A stretch of DNA of 64,000 nucleotides from Pseudomonas sp. GV085 (GTDB lineage Bacteria > Pseudomonadota > Gammaproteobacteria > Pseudomonadales > Pseudomonadaceae). The notes under the pieces are model-generated. The model did not search any database. It was not told the DNA's origin and was given only the letters and a program-made list of their open reading frames with translations. Below, piece by piece: positions 37,654-46,264 of this stretch. The translations under genes and the position numbers were made by a program. Positions within the stretch are counted from its first letter, which is position 1, and each line of letters begins with the position of its first letter. The DNA lies in NCBI RefSeq assembly GCF_003050925.1, contig NZ_QAOV01000018.1:1-64000 (forward strand), given 5' to 3'.

Positions 37654-38441
37654 TTCAGACTACAGCCGCGGTGTCATCGGCTTCACGCTTCGCTGCAGAT
37701 GTTCAGCCCCACTGCATCAGAATGCGCGGAATCAATAAATGGTATGGAAATTTGCAAGTCCTCAAAGACTGCTCGACGCACGTCAGTAAAGGCGAAATTG
37801 TGGTGGTGTGTGGGCCTTCAGGTTCAGGCAAGTCGACATTGATCAAGACGGTCAACGGTCTGGAGTCTTTTCAGAAAGGCGAGATCCTGGTGAATGGGCA
37901 GTCGATCGGTAGCGCAAAAACCGACCTGCCAAAGTTGCGCCAGCAAGTGGGCATGGTGTTTCAGCATTTCGAACTGTTCCCCCATATGTCGATCATCGAG
38001 AACCTCACGTTGCCACAAACGAAGGTGCTCCATCGTCCGACAAACGATGCGAAAGCCAAAGGTCTGGCATTGCTTGAACGTGTGGGCCTCAGCGCACATG
38101 CCCACAAGTACCCGGCGCAGCTCTCTGGTGGTCAGCAGCAGCGTGTTGCCATCGCCCGGGCATTGTCGATGGATCCGGTCATCATGCTCTTCGATGAGCC
38201 AACCTCGGCGCTGGACCCCGAGATGATCAACGAGGTGCTGGACGTGATGGTGTCGCTGGCCAAGGACGGCATGACGATGATGGTGGTCACCCATGAGATG
38301 GGCTTTGCTCGGCGCGTGGCGGATCGGGTGGTTTTCATGGAGGAGGGGATGATCATTGATGACACATCCTCTGAAGCATTCTTTAACGGGACGTCTTCGG
38401 AGCGGGCAAAGCTCTTCCTGTCGAAAATACTGGGGCACTAA
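37650..38441 (+). CDS. ABC importer ATPase (polar amino-acid type)
   Basis: A 263-aa nucleotide-binding subunit with Walker A GPSGSGKST, Q-loop VFQHFELFPHM, signature LSGGQQQRVAIARAL, Walker B IMLFDEPTSALDP and H-loop VTHEMGFA. It closes the operon, coupled to the ureohydrolase by an ATGA overlap. The N-terminal 23 residues are longer than usual for the family. Confidence 0.93.
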   Translation: MIQTTAAVSSASRFAADVQPHCIRMRGINKWYGNLQVLKDCSTHVSKGEIVVVCGPSGSGKSTLIKTVNGLESFQKGEILVNGQSIGSAKTDLPKLRQQVGMVFQHFELFPHMSIIENLTLPQTKVLHRPTNDAKAKGLALLERVGLSAHAHKYPAQLSGGQQQRVAIARALSMDPVIMLFDEPTSALDPEMINEVLDVMVSLAKDGMTMMVVTHEMGFARRVADRVVFMEEGMIIDDTSSEAFFNGTSSERAKLFLSKILGH

Positions 38442-38853
38442 GTTCCACGTTGTATCCAGCGTTCAATACGGAGTCAGTCAATTAAAGCGCGGTCAGCAGG
38501 TATCGATTATGGATTGCCCTGCTGACTGACGCGTTTCGTATTAGATCTGCTTCGCATCGCGTGACAATATCTACAACCAACAGTTAAACGATAAAAATGC
38601 GGATATCCACTCAAGATGGAAGTCTGTTGCAAGGGTAGCTATTGGCCGTTATCTGCCTGATGTAGATGCAGTTAGCCATAGCGAAAAGGTGGGTTGAGAG
38701 AGCCTGGAGGAACAAAATTGGTACAAGCGGAATTGAAAACTGGCGTAATCCATTGTCTTGATGCCCACAGCCCCCCGTTAATTATGTGGGGCGCACAACA
38801 TCAAAGGTGAACCGGAGCCGCGGTCCGGAAAAGAAACCGCGGCGACCGATCAA
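38442..38853. other. 412-bp non-coding gap with hairpin and intergenic repeat
   Basis: Just after the ATPase gene an inverted repeat GTCAGCAGG ... CCTGCTGAC (about 38491-38528) could end the operon transcript. At 38641-38660, ATTGGCCGTTATCTGCCTGA is a diverged copy of the intergenic repeat found beside the MITEs. No gene recognised. Confidence 0.5.
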
Positions 38854-39432
38854 TCAGGCGGCGGGGAGCAGGCCTTTCTGTTTGGCGACATGAGTCGCCA
38901 GTGCGTCCATCAAGTCCGGGGACAGGCAGTCATAGGGTTCCAGGCCGATCGAGCGCAAGCGCTCGCGGATAGCCTTCATTTGCGCTGGCGGTGTGCCGGT
39001 TTCGATGATGGAGGACACGAACGCCGCGAATCCCGGCGCAGCCCATCCGCTCTGTGGCGAAAGCTCGGTGTGGACGAAGTCCAGGCCATAAAACGCATGG
39101 TCCTTGTTCTCGATGCGCCCAAAGAGATGGGCGTGACACTGCTTGCAGGCGTGGCGTTGGATGGTGGCGGATTCGTCGACAATCGCCAGTTTTTCGCCGT
39201 GGGCAATGACGCTGACCTTATCTCGAGGCACCACGGCGATGACGGCGAATATTGCATTTTTTGGTTTCCAGCATTTGCTACAGCCGCACGCGTGGTTATA
39301 CAGGGTTTGCGAGTCGATCTTGACTTCGACCTTGTCGGTCGCGCACAGGCATTGCAGGGTGCCACCTGTGAAATTCGCGGCGGCGGGTTGGATACCATTG
39401 TCCAGTGCAGGGTGAAGTTGCAAGGTGCTCAT
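38854..39432 (-). CDS. gfa: S-(hydroxymethyl)glutathione synthase (Gfa)
   Basis: A 192-aa glutathione-dependent formaldehyde-activating enzyme that speeds the addition of formaldehyde to glutathione. Zinc-site cysteines are all present: LQCLCAT (about 27-33), HACGCSKCWKP (about 48-58) and HACKQCHAHLFG (about 94-105). Length is normal. It usually follows the glutathione-dependent formaldehyde dehydrogenase gene; here only a scrap of that gene remains upstream. Confidence 0.93.
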   Translation of the reverse strand: MSTLQLHPALDNGIQPAAANFTGGTLQCLCATDKVEVKIDSQTLYNHACGCSKCWKPKNAIFAVIAVVPRDKVSVIAHGEKLAIVDESATIQRHACKQCHAHLFGRIENKDHAFYGLDFVHTELSPQSGWAAPGFAAFVSSIIETGTPPAQMKAIRERLRSIGLEPYDCLSPDLMDALATHVAKQKGLLPAA

Positions 39433-39495
39433 GCTGGCGTCTCCGTTTCAGGGTGTCAGACAAAAGTGCCTGGGGCCGTGCCCCAGATCGGTAGT

Positions 39496-39549
39496 TCATC
39501 GGAACTCCATGACCGCGCGGATCGATTTGCCTTCATGCATCCGATCGAA
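39496..39549 (-). pseudogene. 3' scrap of frmA (glutathione-dependent formaldehyde dehydrogenase)
   Basis: The last 17 codons, FDRMHEGKSIRAVMEFR then stop, match the conserved C terminus of class III alcohol dehydrogenase (FDLMHEGKSIRxV). It sits 63 bp upstream of gfa in the expected order and strand, while the remaining 95% of the gene is gone. Confidence 0.7.
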
Positions 39550-39752
39550 CCGCGGCGGATTTCGAAAAGGACACAGTGCATAAACGAGTGACCTCCTTCG
39601 GTGCGACCGATCGGTTACCCAGATCAAGAGTAGTCTGCGATGACGTCTCGAGCGCGGCCAGGACCAGCGCAACGCTATCCGACCCATGGCGGTCATTCGC
39701 GCAATCGTTGGATCGGTGCATGTTTTCCTGCATCGTCAGGAGTGCCACGTAC

Positions 39753-40292
39753 CTATCTCAGGGTGAATGCTGTTTTGAGCGGTATGGCAACGTTGCGCAA
39801 GTTGTCTTTAAGCGTGATATCTACCGTCCAGATACCTGTGGGATCGCCTGGTTCTCCGATGAAATTGATCACGGGGGCGGCGTGGTACAGGTGATTCGAC
39901 TCCCCCTTGAGGTGTCCTTGAAAACAAACGATATCTCGCTGATTGATCGACTCAGTACCATCCGGCCTGATGACTTTCAGATCGCACGTTATGTTTGCTT
40001 CGTGATTGGCATTCAGCTTCGGGTTGGCAAAAAAAATCAGCGTAAAGATCCATTTACCTTGGGTAGCAACCTTTGCTTCGTTAAATACGGGAATGGTTTC
40101 GGGCGAAGTATCCCACTTTTTTTCCCAATCGGGATCGGAGGTGATTAATAGTGAGCCACCAAACTCGCCGACGGATCGTCTTGACTCAGTGTCTGGGTAT
40201 GGATTGCCATTTGAATCCTTCCAGTAACCGGCATGCAGATTCGACCATGAAAGTGACATCGCGATGAAAACGGTGAGCAGTCGACGGTTCAT
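39753..40292 (-). CDS. Secreted protein of unknown function
   Basis: A 179-aa protein beginning MNRRLLTVFIAMSLSWSNLH with a clear signal peptide (cleavage near LHAGYW). The mature part is beta-rich with two cysteines (NITCDLKV and DIVCFQGH), looks like an immunoglobulin-type fold, and ends GIWTVDITLKDNLRNV...PLKTAFTLR. The upstream extension of the frame (to 40478) has no signal or good ribosome site, so the shorter start was chosen. I do not recognise a family; the location in the periplasm or outside the cell is the only supported inference. Confidence 0.6.
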   Translation of the reverse strand: MNRRLLTVFIAMSLSWSNLHAGYWKDSNGNPYPDTESRRSVGEFGGSLLITSDPDWEKKWDTSPETIPVFNEAKVATQGKWIFTLIFFANPKLNANHEANITCDLKVIRPDGTESINQRDIVCFQGHLKGESNHLYHAAPVINFIGEPGDPTGIWTVDITLKDNLRNVAIPLKTAFTLR

Positions 40293-40772
40293 GGGCGACT
40301 CACTATAAGTGGACGATATAAGTTGCGTAATGTTTGCGCCATTTGTGTCTGATGACGCGCCTTGTCCATGTGTAATGCCTTGTTCCGCTTGAGTGTAGCG
40401 GCAGAAAACGCAACACAGAGTCACGAGAACCAATGACAGGTTTTTGTGCTCGTAAGGCGTCTTGAGCATGGTGCTCACGGTCCGCTCTTGGCCGAGATCG
40501 GCAGCTATGGGTTAATCAGGGCTGATCGCAATAAGGACTGTTTGGAGTGCTCTGCAGGTGTTGCGCCTGGCACAGAGCGACCAAGGCGGGCGTTCACGGG
40601 GGACAGCCCTCTGACCGAAGGCAACGGCCGTACTATAATTAATGTCTGTCAATGTTTGCGTGACGAGCGCTCCAAAACGAATCAGGTATCCATAGCGTTC
40701 ACCTGACAGGCAGCGGGCGGCACAGCAAATGGGATGGACAGTACGTCTGATTACGCGAGAGAGGGTTCAGCC
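40293..40772. other. 480-bp gap between secreted protein and BON gene
   Basis: No convincing gene. A TATAAT hexamer lies in ACTATAATTAATG near 40630, a plausible promoter region for the BON gene 140 bp further on. Confidence 0.35.
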
Positions 40773-41123
40773 ATGAAAAATCACTCCTTCCAGCATTACG
40801 CTCATGGTTTGGAAATGGCCGTTCACGATGCATGGATTACCGCCAAGGTGAAGTCGGCCCTGGCATTTTCCGATCCGACCCTTAGCCTGCATATCAATGT
40901 CAAAACCCATGCGGGCATAGTGGCGTTAAGCGGCCGCGTCAACACTCATAGACAGTGTGAACAGGCCATTGGTCTGGCCCGTTCGGTTCATGGTGTCGCC
41001 GAAGTCGATGCCACCGAATTGCAGACCCATGTGTTCACGCCAGGGAGTTTTCCAGAAGCGCCCAACGCTGAAGAGAGCACTGAGCGCCGGCCACAATCGT
41101 CAACGAAGATGGACGACAAATGA
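40773..41123 (+). CDS. BON-domain protein
   Basis: A 116-aa protein with one BON domain (about residues 20-85: AWITAKVKSALAFSDPTLSL; HAGIVALSGRVNTHRQCEQA; VHGVAEVD). BON proteins (OsmY/Kbp-like) bind membranes or phospholipid and often respond to osmotic stress. No signal peptide is visible, so cytoplasmic or peripheral. The polar C-terminal tail is low-complexity. The start ATG was chosen over an upstream in-frame one at 40734 because the BON-type N terminus begins here and GAGAGGGTTC precedes it. Confidence 0.8.
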   Translation: MKNHSFQHYAHGLEMAVHDAWITAKVKSALAFSDPTLSLHINVKTHAGIVALSGRVNTHRQCEQAIGLARSVHGVAEVDATELQTHVFTPGSFPEAPNAEESTERRPQSSTKMDDK

Positions 41124-41271
41124 TAATGGTAACTTTGTAGGCGCCGCGCTCCCAGTCGGGAACCGAGGGCGGAGGGAAGCTGAATGCCTGTGTGCCCCAG
41201 AGTGAATTGCCCATGGTTTCGTGGACATTTGCGACTGGCTGCTTATGGCCGATGATGATTACAAAGCGTGC

Positions 41272-41366
41272 TGGTCAAATCCGATGCAATCGGTGGTCAG
41301 AACGAATGCAAATGACTGGTCAGGTCGAATGCAAGCGGGTGGTCAAGTGGGGTGCAATTTCGCAAC
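41272..41366. repeat. Four 22-23 bp tandem repeats, probable IS end
   Basis: TGGTCA(A/G)-type units start at 41272, 41294, 41317 and 41340, each followed by (C/G)ATGCAA or GGTGCAA. Multiple short internal repeats of this kind are typical of the ends of IS21-family elements, whose transposase binds them; no istA/istB is present, so this would be a solo end. Identification as IS21-type is inference. Confidence 0.55.
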
Positions 41367-41370
41367 AGTA

Positions 41371-42189
41371 CTAGCGATGGTTGCGATAGCGTTCGGTCAA
41401 GGACTGCACGAGGGTGACGTAGGATTGCGTCTCTGCGTAGGGAGGCACCCCGTTGTACTCGACCACGGACGCTTCGCCAGCGTTGTAACCTGCCAACGCC
41501 AGCACCTGGTTGCCGTTGAAGCGCTTGAGCAGCCAGGCCAGGTAGCGCACGCCGCCACGAATGTTCTGTCGTGCGTCGAACGGATCGTCCACGGCGAAGC
41601 GCTCGGCGGTGGCGGGCATCAACTGCATCAGCCCCTGGGCGCCGGCTTCGGAAATGGCGTTGGGGCGAAACGCCGATTCGGCATGTATCACCGCGCGGAT
41701 CAGCGCCCTGTCGACACCATAATGACCCGAAGCGGCTTCGATCTCCCGCCGATAGGAATGGGTGTCCAGGCGTAGTGAGGCGACCTTGAAATCCTTCGAC
41801 GCCATGCACAGATAGCAGCCCTTGATGTAATAGAGCTCAAGGACATCGACCCGTGCGGAGATCCCGACGGGGCGCCGGCTCACAAATTGACGAATACCCT
41901 TGTGGATGAAGGTGTACACCCGAATCCGCACCGCGCCTGAGTCGTCGTCCCGCACAAGCCGTGGCAGGGCCATTGCCTTGGCACCGACACCACCGACACC
42001 GGCGCCCGCCATGCCATTGAGGCGAGTACAGCGGGCGCTGGCGATGGCTTGGCTGGTGTAGCTGATGGCTCCGTCCCTGGCCTGGCACTTGAACATGGCG
42101 CTGGCGCACAATGGAGCGACCAGCAAGGCCAGCTCGATGCAGCCAAGAAGGCCCTTGCGAGCCCATTGCCATGCTCTGGAATTCATCAC
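41371..42189 (-). CDS. Lytic transglycosylase (SLT domain)
   Basis: A 272-aa exported murein lytic transglycosylase. The signal sequence is at about 12-32; a short Cys-containing N-terminal domain (MFKCQARDGAISYTSQAIAS) precedes the C-terminal SLT domain (about 150-270) with catalytic Glu in IHAESAFRPNAISEAGAQGL, MQLMPATAERF and AGYNAGE. The enzyme cleaves peptidoglycan glycan strands. Several SLT proteins with such an N-terminal region accompany secretion or pilus systems, but no such genes are adjacent. Confidence 0.88.
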   Translation of the reverse strand: MMNSRAWQWARKGLLGCIELALLVAPLCASAMFKCQARDGAISYTSQAIASARCTRLNGMAGAGVGGVGAKAMALPRLVRDDDSGAVRIRVYTFIHKGIRQFVSRRPVGISARVDVLELYYIKGCYLCMASKDFKVASLRLDTHSYRREIEAASGHYGVDRALIRAVIHAESAFRPNAISEAGAQGLMQLMPATAERFAVDDPFDARQNIRGGVRYLAWLLKRFNGNQVLALAGYNAGEASVVEYNGVPPYAETQSYVTLVQSLTERYRNHR

Positions 42190-42537
42190 ATCGCTCCACG
42201 CCGCAGGTGCCGATCAGGTCTGGGGCACCTGGCCCGGGCGCTGCCTTTGGAGGGCCTATTCCGGGTGACCCGCCTGTTGTTCTGATAGTTATACCCCTTG
42301 TAACCGGCCTTGGAACTTGTGTTGACGTACGGGCTGCCGGCGTTCCCAGGCGAGGCGCAGGCCAACAGTGCTTAATGCCTGACGAATGGATAGGGGGCAT
42401 CCCGACGCAAACCGATGTCTCCTTCTGGCCGTTTTCTACCTGTCTCGACCGGTTGAATCCACAACTCATAGTGGACGAGATCAAGCAGCGAGAGCCTGCT
42501 GGCCTTGAGTGTCAGCTAGCCGACAAGAGTACTGACG
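42190..42537. other. 348-bp gap containing an uninterrupted intergenic repeat
   Basis: No gene recognised. At 42414-42456 GATGTCTCCTTCTGGCCGTT continuing TTCTACCTGTCTCGACC matches both the left and right flanks of the MITE insertions joined without any MITE, i.e. it looks like an unoccupied target copy. Confidence 0.6.
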
Positions 42538-42987
42538 ATGCAGATGATTAAAGTAGGGGGCAGTGGTTTGAATCATCTCCGTGCGTCATTGCGTCAGGCT
42601 GGATTGCCTTACGACGATGTGAGCTATCCAGGACGGCAGTTTTACCGGTTTGAAGTGGATGGGAAATGGGTAGCCTATGGAGGATTGGAGGGGGCTGGTC
42701 CCGATCTTCTGCTGCGCTCTCTAGTTGTTTGCGAGGAGCATCGTGGAGCGGGACTGGGAAAAGCGGTGTTGTCGGAACTGGAACAATCAGCGGCCTCCCA
42801 AGGCGCAGCCCGACTGCATTTGTTGACCCAAAACGCGGTTGATTTTTTTGCAACCAATGGGTACGTACTGCTTGATAGGGAAAAGGCGCCTGCCGCAATT
42901 ACCCAGACAGCTCAGTTCAAGCATTTGTGCCCTTCCTCGGCAAGCTACCTGCGGAAAACTTTAAGCGCTTCCAATTGTGCGAAGTAA
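42538..42987 (+). CDS. ArsN2-like GNAT acetyltransferase
   Basis: A 149-aa acetyltransferase resembling ArsN2 proteins of arsenic loci: FYRFEVDGKWVAYGGLE, LLRSLVVCEEHRGAGLGKAV (acetyl-CoA loop), ARLHLLTQNAVDFFATNGYV and the C-terminal TAQFKHLCPSSASYLRK. ArsN-type enzymes are implicated in resistance to arsinothricin-like or other amino-acid analogues. No ars genes are in the window, so the resistance role is inference from family resemblance. Confidence 0.78.
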   Translation: MQMIKVGGSGLNHLRASLRQAGLPYDDVSYPGRQFYRFEVDGKWVAYGGLEGAGPDLLLRSLVVCEEHRGAGLGKAVLSELEQSAASQGAARLHLLTQNAVDFFATNGYVLLDREKAPAAITQTAQFKHLCPSSASYLRKTLSASNCAK

Positions 42988-43081
42988 CCCATCGAATCGC
43001 TTCCGGGCCATCGCTAGCGTGGATAGTCACGCGAGCGATGGCTGAGTGCTATTTATATAATTCAAAGCTTCCGAAATTGGG

Positions 43082-44029
43082 TTATTGGCTGGCAAGGGCG
43101 TGGAGCGCGACCCGTGAAGCTGCCAGGTCCCAAGCCGCGGTACCAACGCTTTTAAATACAACGGGCCGTGACGAATCGATTGGGCCGCGAATGGCTGCGG
43201 CCAGCGATCTGACTTGAGACCAATCCACACCTGCCCGCAACAGGTCACCTGCTTCGTGCTGCGCACCGGCAGTATCGTCAGCATAGAGAACGCTACCGTC
43301 CAGAGTGACTTTGCCAAGCTCCGCCATCTCAGGCTTGAAAGCACCTACACCAATAATCAATCGACCAGGTTTGGCTGGCTCGTTGTAGACCGGCTCTGTG
43401 CTGGTGGTTACGGTGATCACCACATCCACGTCGGGAATGCTGTCGCCACACGGTTGCAAATGCTCGTGCAGGTCTCGATTGTTGTTGCAGAAGTCTGCCG
43501 TCGCTTGCGCGTCAATCCCTCGAACCCACAGCATGCACTGTGGGTAAAGGGCATCGATAGCTTGTACGTGATGACGTGCTTGCGCGCCGGTCCCGAACAG
43601 TAAGATCTGTTTCGGTTCATGCTTGAACAGCGTCCGAATCGCGAGGAGGGTTACTGCCGCAGTACGACGCCCTGTGACCTCCGGGCCGTCGAGCAAGCAC
43701 TTTATTTGTCCGGTTACGGCATCACATACGGTTACCGTGCCGTTGATCGTGGGCAGCTGACGCTGCACATTCCCCGGCTGGACGTTAACCAGTTTGTGGA
43801 TGCCGATGTCCTGGGCGGTGGCGGGCATGCTCAGCAAAACACCGCCGTCACCCAAGGGTACAACCAAGCGCTCAGGGCTCAGAATTGAACCGGCTTCCAG
43901 CTCGGTTGCGGCTTGGGCAATAGCGTCAACGAGTTTTTTGAAATCCAGCAGTGCCGCTGTCTGCGCTTGATCACAGACGGTAACCGAAAGGTTTTTCGGG
44001 GCGGCATTATTCGCCAGCATATTAGTCAT
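43082..44029 (-). CDS. Ornithine cyclodeaminase/mu-crystallin-family ketimine reductase
   Basis: A 315-aa NAD(P)-dependent enzyme with the Rossmann motif LLFGTGAQARHHVQAI (about 143-158), VRGIDAQATADFC and DDTAGAQHEAGDLL. Members either deaminate ornithine to proline or reduce cyclic imines (1-pyrroline-2-carboxylate, 1-piperideine-2-carboxylate). Its position at the end of an ABC-importer/D-amino-acid-oxidase set fits the second role: the oxidase would form a cyclic ketimine from D-lysine or a similar acid, and this enzyme would reduce it to L-pipecolate or L-proline. It starts 138 bp after the ATPase gene, perhaps with its own promoter. Confidence 0.85.
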   Translation of the reverse strand: MTNMLANNAAPKNLSVTVCDQAQTAALLDFKKLVDAIAQAATELEAGSILSPERLVVPLGDGGVLLSMPATAQDIGIHKLVNVQPGNVQRQLPTINGTVTVCDAVTGQIKCLLDGPEVTGRRTAAVTLLAIRTLFKHEPKQILLFGTGAQARHHVQAIDALYPQCMLWVRGIDAQATADFCNNNRDLHEHLQPCGDSIPDVDVVITVTTSTEPVYNEPAKPGRLIIGVGAFKPEMAELGKVTLDGSVLYADDTAGAQHEAGDLLRAGVDWSQVRSLAAAIRGPIDSSRPVVFKSVGTAAWDLAASRVALHALASQ

Positions 44030-44167
44030 TGAATATTCCTTTTGCTGAGATCAGTAGTGGCGGATGTCGGAACGAAACTGCTGTGCGCGCAAGTGCGTTG
44101 ATAAACGGCCTGCGCCTGGCGTATGGACGGCACAGCCATCGCTGGCCGGCCGTGCTCTTATGTGGCC

Positions 44168-44956
44168 TCAGTGTAAAATTTGCGCAAGAAAGGCCTTGGC
44201 CCGTGCACTGTTCGGGGCGCTGAAGAAGTCCTGAGGCGGTGCGTCCTCAATGATCTGGCCGCCATCGAGAAACAGCACGCGCTCGGCCACTTGCCGGGCA
44301 AAGCCCATTTCGTGGGTCACGCAGAGCATGGTCATACCGCTGCCGGCCAGGTTAACCATCACATCCAACACTTCGCTGACCATCTCCGGGTCGAGCGCCG
44401 AAGTGGGTTCGTCGAACAGCATGATTTTGGGTTCCATGCACAACGCCCGGGCGATGGCCACGCGCTGTTGCTGGCCTCCCGAGAGCTGGCTGGGGTACTT
44501 GCTGGCCTGGCTGGCGATACCGACTTTTTGCAGGAAGTGCCGGGCCAGTTCCTCGGCCTTCTTGCGGCTCATACCGCGCACCGAAATCGGGGCCAGGGTG
44601 CAGTTATCGAGCACGCTCATGTGCGGGAACAGATTGAAATGCTGGAACACCATGCCAATTTCACTGCGGACCTTGGCGGCCTCGCGGCTGGTCTGGGCCA
44701 AGTCGGTGTCGTTGACCAGAATGCGGCCTTTTTCGGCGATTTCCAGGCGGTTGATGCAGCGGATCAGCGTCGATTTTCCGGAGCCGGAAGGCCCACAGAG
44801 CACAATGCGCTCGCCTTCGCGCACTTTCAGATCGATGTTGTGCAGCACATGGAAGGCGCCATAGAACTTATTCAGGCCGGCGATATCAACCACCACCTTA
44901 CGGGTGTCCGGGCTTGCGGCGAGCGGAGTGTCTACAAGGGCAGAGAGGGCGTGCAT
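44168..44956 (-). CDS. Amino-acid ABC importer ATPase
   Basis: A 262-aa nucleotide-binding protein: Walker A GPSGSGKST, Q-loop VFQHFNLFPHM, signature LSGGQQQRVAIARAL and Walker B IMLFDEPTSALDP. The frame runs further upstream into the oxidase gene, but MHALSALVD at 44956 has GGAGACAAG just ahead of it and gives the normal family length. It belongs to the importer encoded at 46265-48560. Confidence 0.92.
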   Translation of the reverse strand: MHALSALVDTPLAASPDTRKVVVDIAGLNKFYGAFHVLHNIDLKVREGERIVLCGPSGSGKSTLIRCINRLEIAEKGRILVNDTDLAQTSREAAKVRSEIGMVFQHFNLFPHMSVLDNCTLAPISVRGMSRKKAEELARHFLQKVGIASQASKYPSQLSGGQQQRVAIARALCMEPKIMLFDEPTSALDPEMVSEVLDVMVNLAGSGMTMLCVTHEMGFARQVAERVLFLDGGQIIEDAPPQDFFSAPNSARAKAFLAQILH

Positions 44957-44973
44957 GGTCTTGTCTCCGGCAA

Positions 44974-46215
44974 TCAGTGAAAGCGCTCGGCGCTGTACGG
45001 GGCAGGGTTGGTAAAGGGGGTGGCACCGGTCATCAACTCGGCCAGCAGACGGCCGCAGACCGGGCCGAGGGTCAGGCCGTGGTGGGCATGCCCGAAGTTG
45101 AACCACAGACCTTTGTGTCGTGGCGCCGGGCCGATCACCGGGCACATGTCCGGCAAGCATGGACGGCGTCCCAGCCAAGGCTCGGCATCCAGGCGTTCGC
45201 CCAGCGGATAGAAGGCGCGCGCCAGCTCTTCACAGCGACGTAGCTGGATTTCGTTGACCGGGTCCTGGCTGTCGGCGAACTCGATTCCGGTGGTCAGGCG
45301 AATGCCGCCGACCATGGGTGCCAGGACATAACCGCCCACCGGGTCAAGCAGCGGTTGTTGCAAGCGCGTGCCAGGCAGGGCGGCATAGTGCATGTGATAA
45401 CCGCGCTTGATCGCCAGTGGAATGTCATACCCCAGTGGCTCGAAAATGCCCCGGGCTTGCGGGCCGAGGGCGACCACGGCTTCGTCTGCGATCACCAGGC
45501 CCTGTTCGCTCTGCACTTCCCATTTACCCACGCGCTGGCGCAAGGACAGGGCGTCACCAAGGACGAACACGCCGCCGCGTTTGACGAACAGTTCGGCATA
45601 ACCGCGTGTCAGGCCGCCGGGGTCGCTAACGGTCTTGGGGTCCAGCCAGTGAATGCCGCCGACCACGCAGCTGTGCATGCCCGGTTGATGGGCATGCATC
45701 TGGTCGCGGTCGAGCACTTCGTAATTCAGGCCATAGTCCATGAGTGCAGCAGCGTCGCGTTGGGCCTTGGCAAACGCCGGTGGAGAATTGTAGGCCTCGA
45801 CCCAGCCACTGGCCTGGATCAAGTGATCCATGCCGGCCGGTGCACAGAGCAGGTCGTGTTCGCTGACGCAGCGCTCCACCAACGGCAGCATGGCCTGGGT
45901 TGCGGCGGCCAAGCCCTTGGTCCCGGAGTGCCGCCAGTACTGCAGTAGCCATGGAATGGCTTTGGGCAGGTACTTCAGACTGTAGCGCACGTCCGATTGC
46001 TGGTTGCCCGCGTAGCGCAACAGGCTCGACAACTGGCGCGGGAACGCGTAGGGAATTACGCTGGCGCGCTCGATCAGCCCGGCATTGCCGTGGCTGGTGC
46101 CGTTACCCGGCTGCTGGCGGTCGATGAGCACGACCTTACGGCCACGGGCCTGTAACTGGAGTGCGGTACTGACGCCGACAATCCCTGCGCCCAGAACGAT
46201 GGTTTCGCAATGCAT
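44974..46215 (-). CDS. FAD-dependent D-amino-acid oxidase/dehydrogenase (AmaD/DadA-like)
   Basis: A 413-aa flavoprotein with an N-terminal FAD site (ETIVLGAGIVGVSTALQLQA, then VLIDRQQPG) and C-terminal GLWFNFGHAHHGLTLGP, where the flavin is closed in. It oxidatively deaminates D-amino acids. Gene order with RpiR regulator, binding protein, two permeases and ATPase is that of the P. putida D-lysine locus in which AmaD performs this step; D-lysine is therefore the best guess but other basic D-amino acids or D-hydroxyproline are possible. Confidence 0.87.
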   Translation of the reverse strand: MHCETIVLGAGIVGVSTALQLQARGRKVVLIDRQQPGNGTSHGNAGLIERASVIPYAFPRQLSSLLRYAGNQQSDVRYSLKYLPKAIPWLLQYWRHSGTKGLAAATQAMLPLVERCVSEHDLLCAPAGMDHLIQASGWVEAYNSPPAFAKAQRDAAALMDYGLNYEVLDRDQMHAHQPGMHSCVVGGIHWLDPKTVSDPGGLTRGYAELFVKRGGVFVLGDALSLRQRVGKWEVQSEQGLVIADEAVVALGPQARGIFEPLGYDIPLAIKRGYHMHYAALPGTRLQQPLLDPVGGYVLAPMVGGIRLTTGIEFADSQDPVNEIQLRRCEELARAFYPLGERLDAEPWLGRRPCLPDMCPVIGPAPRHKGLWFNFGHAHHGLTLGPVCGRLLAELMTGATPFTNPAPYSAERFH

Positions 46216-46264
46216 GGTATTTCCCTGATGCAGGGGCGCGCACGGCAGCCCGAAACAATTTGGT

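Noticed and set aside
41272..41366. Short tandem repeats as a CRISPR remnant
   Set aside because: Units are 22-23 bp with no constant repeat separated by unique spacers; they look like transposase-binding repeats.
43214..43603. 129-codon plus-strand frame opposite the ketimine reductase
   Set aside because: Antisense shadow; the minus-strand gene has a clear Rossmann motif and normal length.
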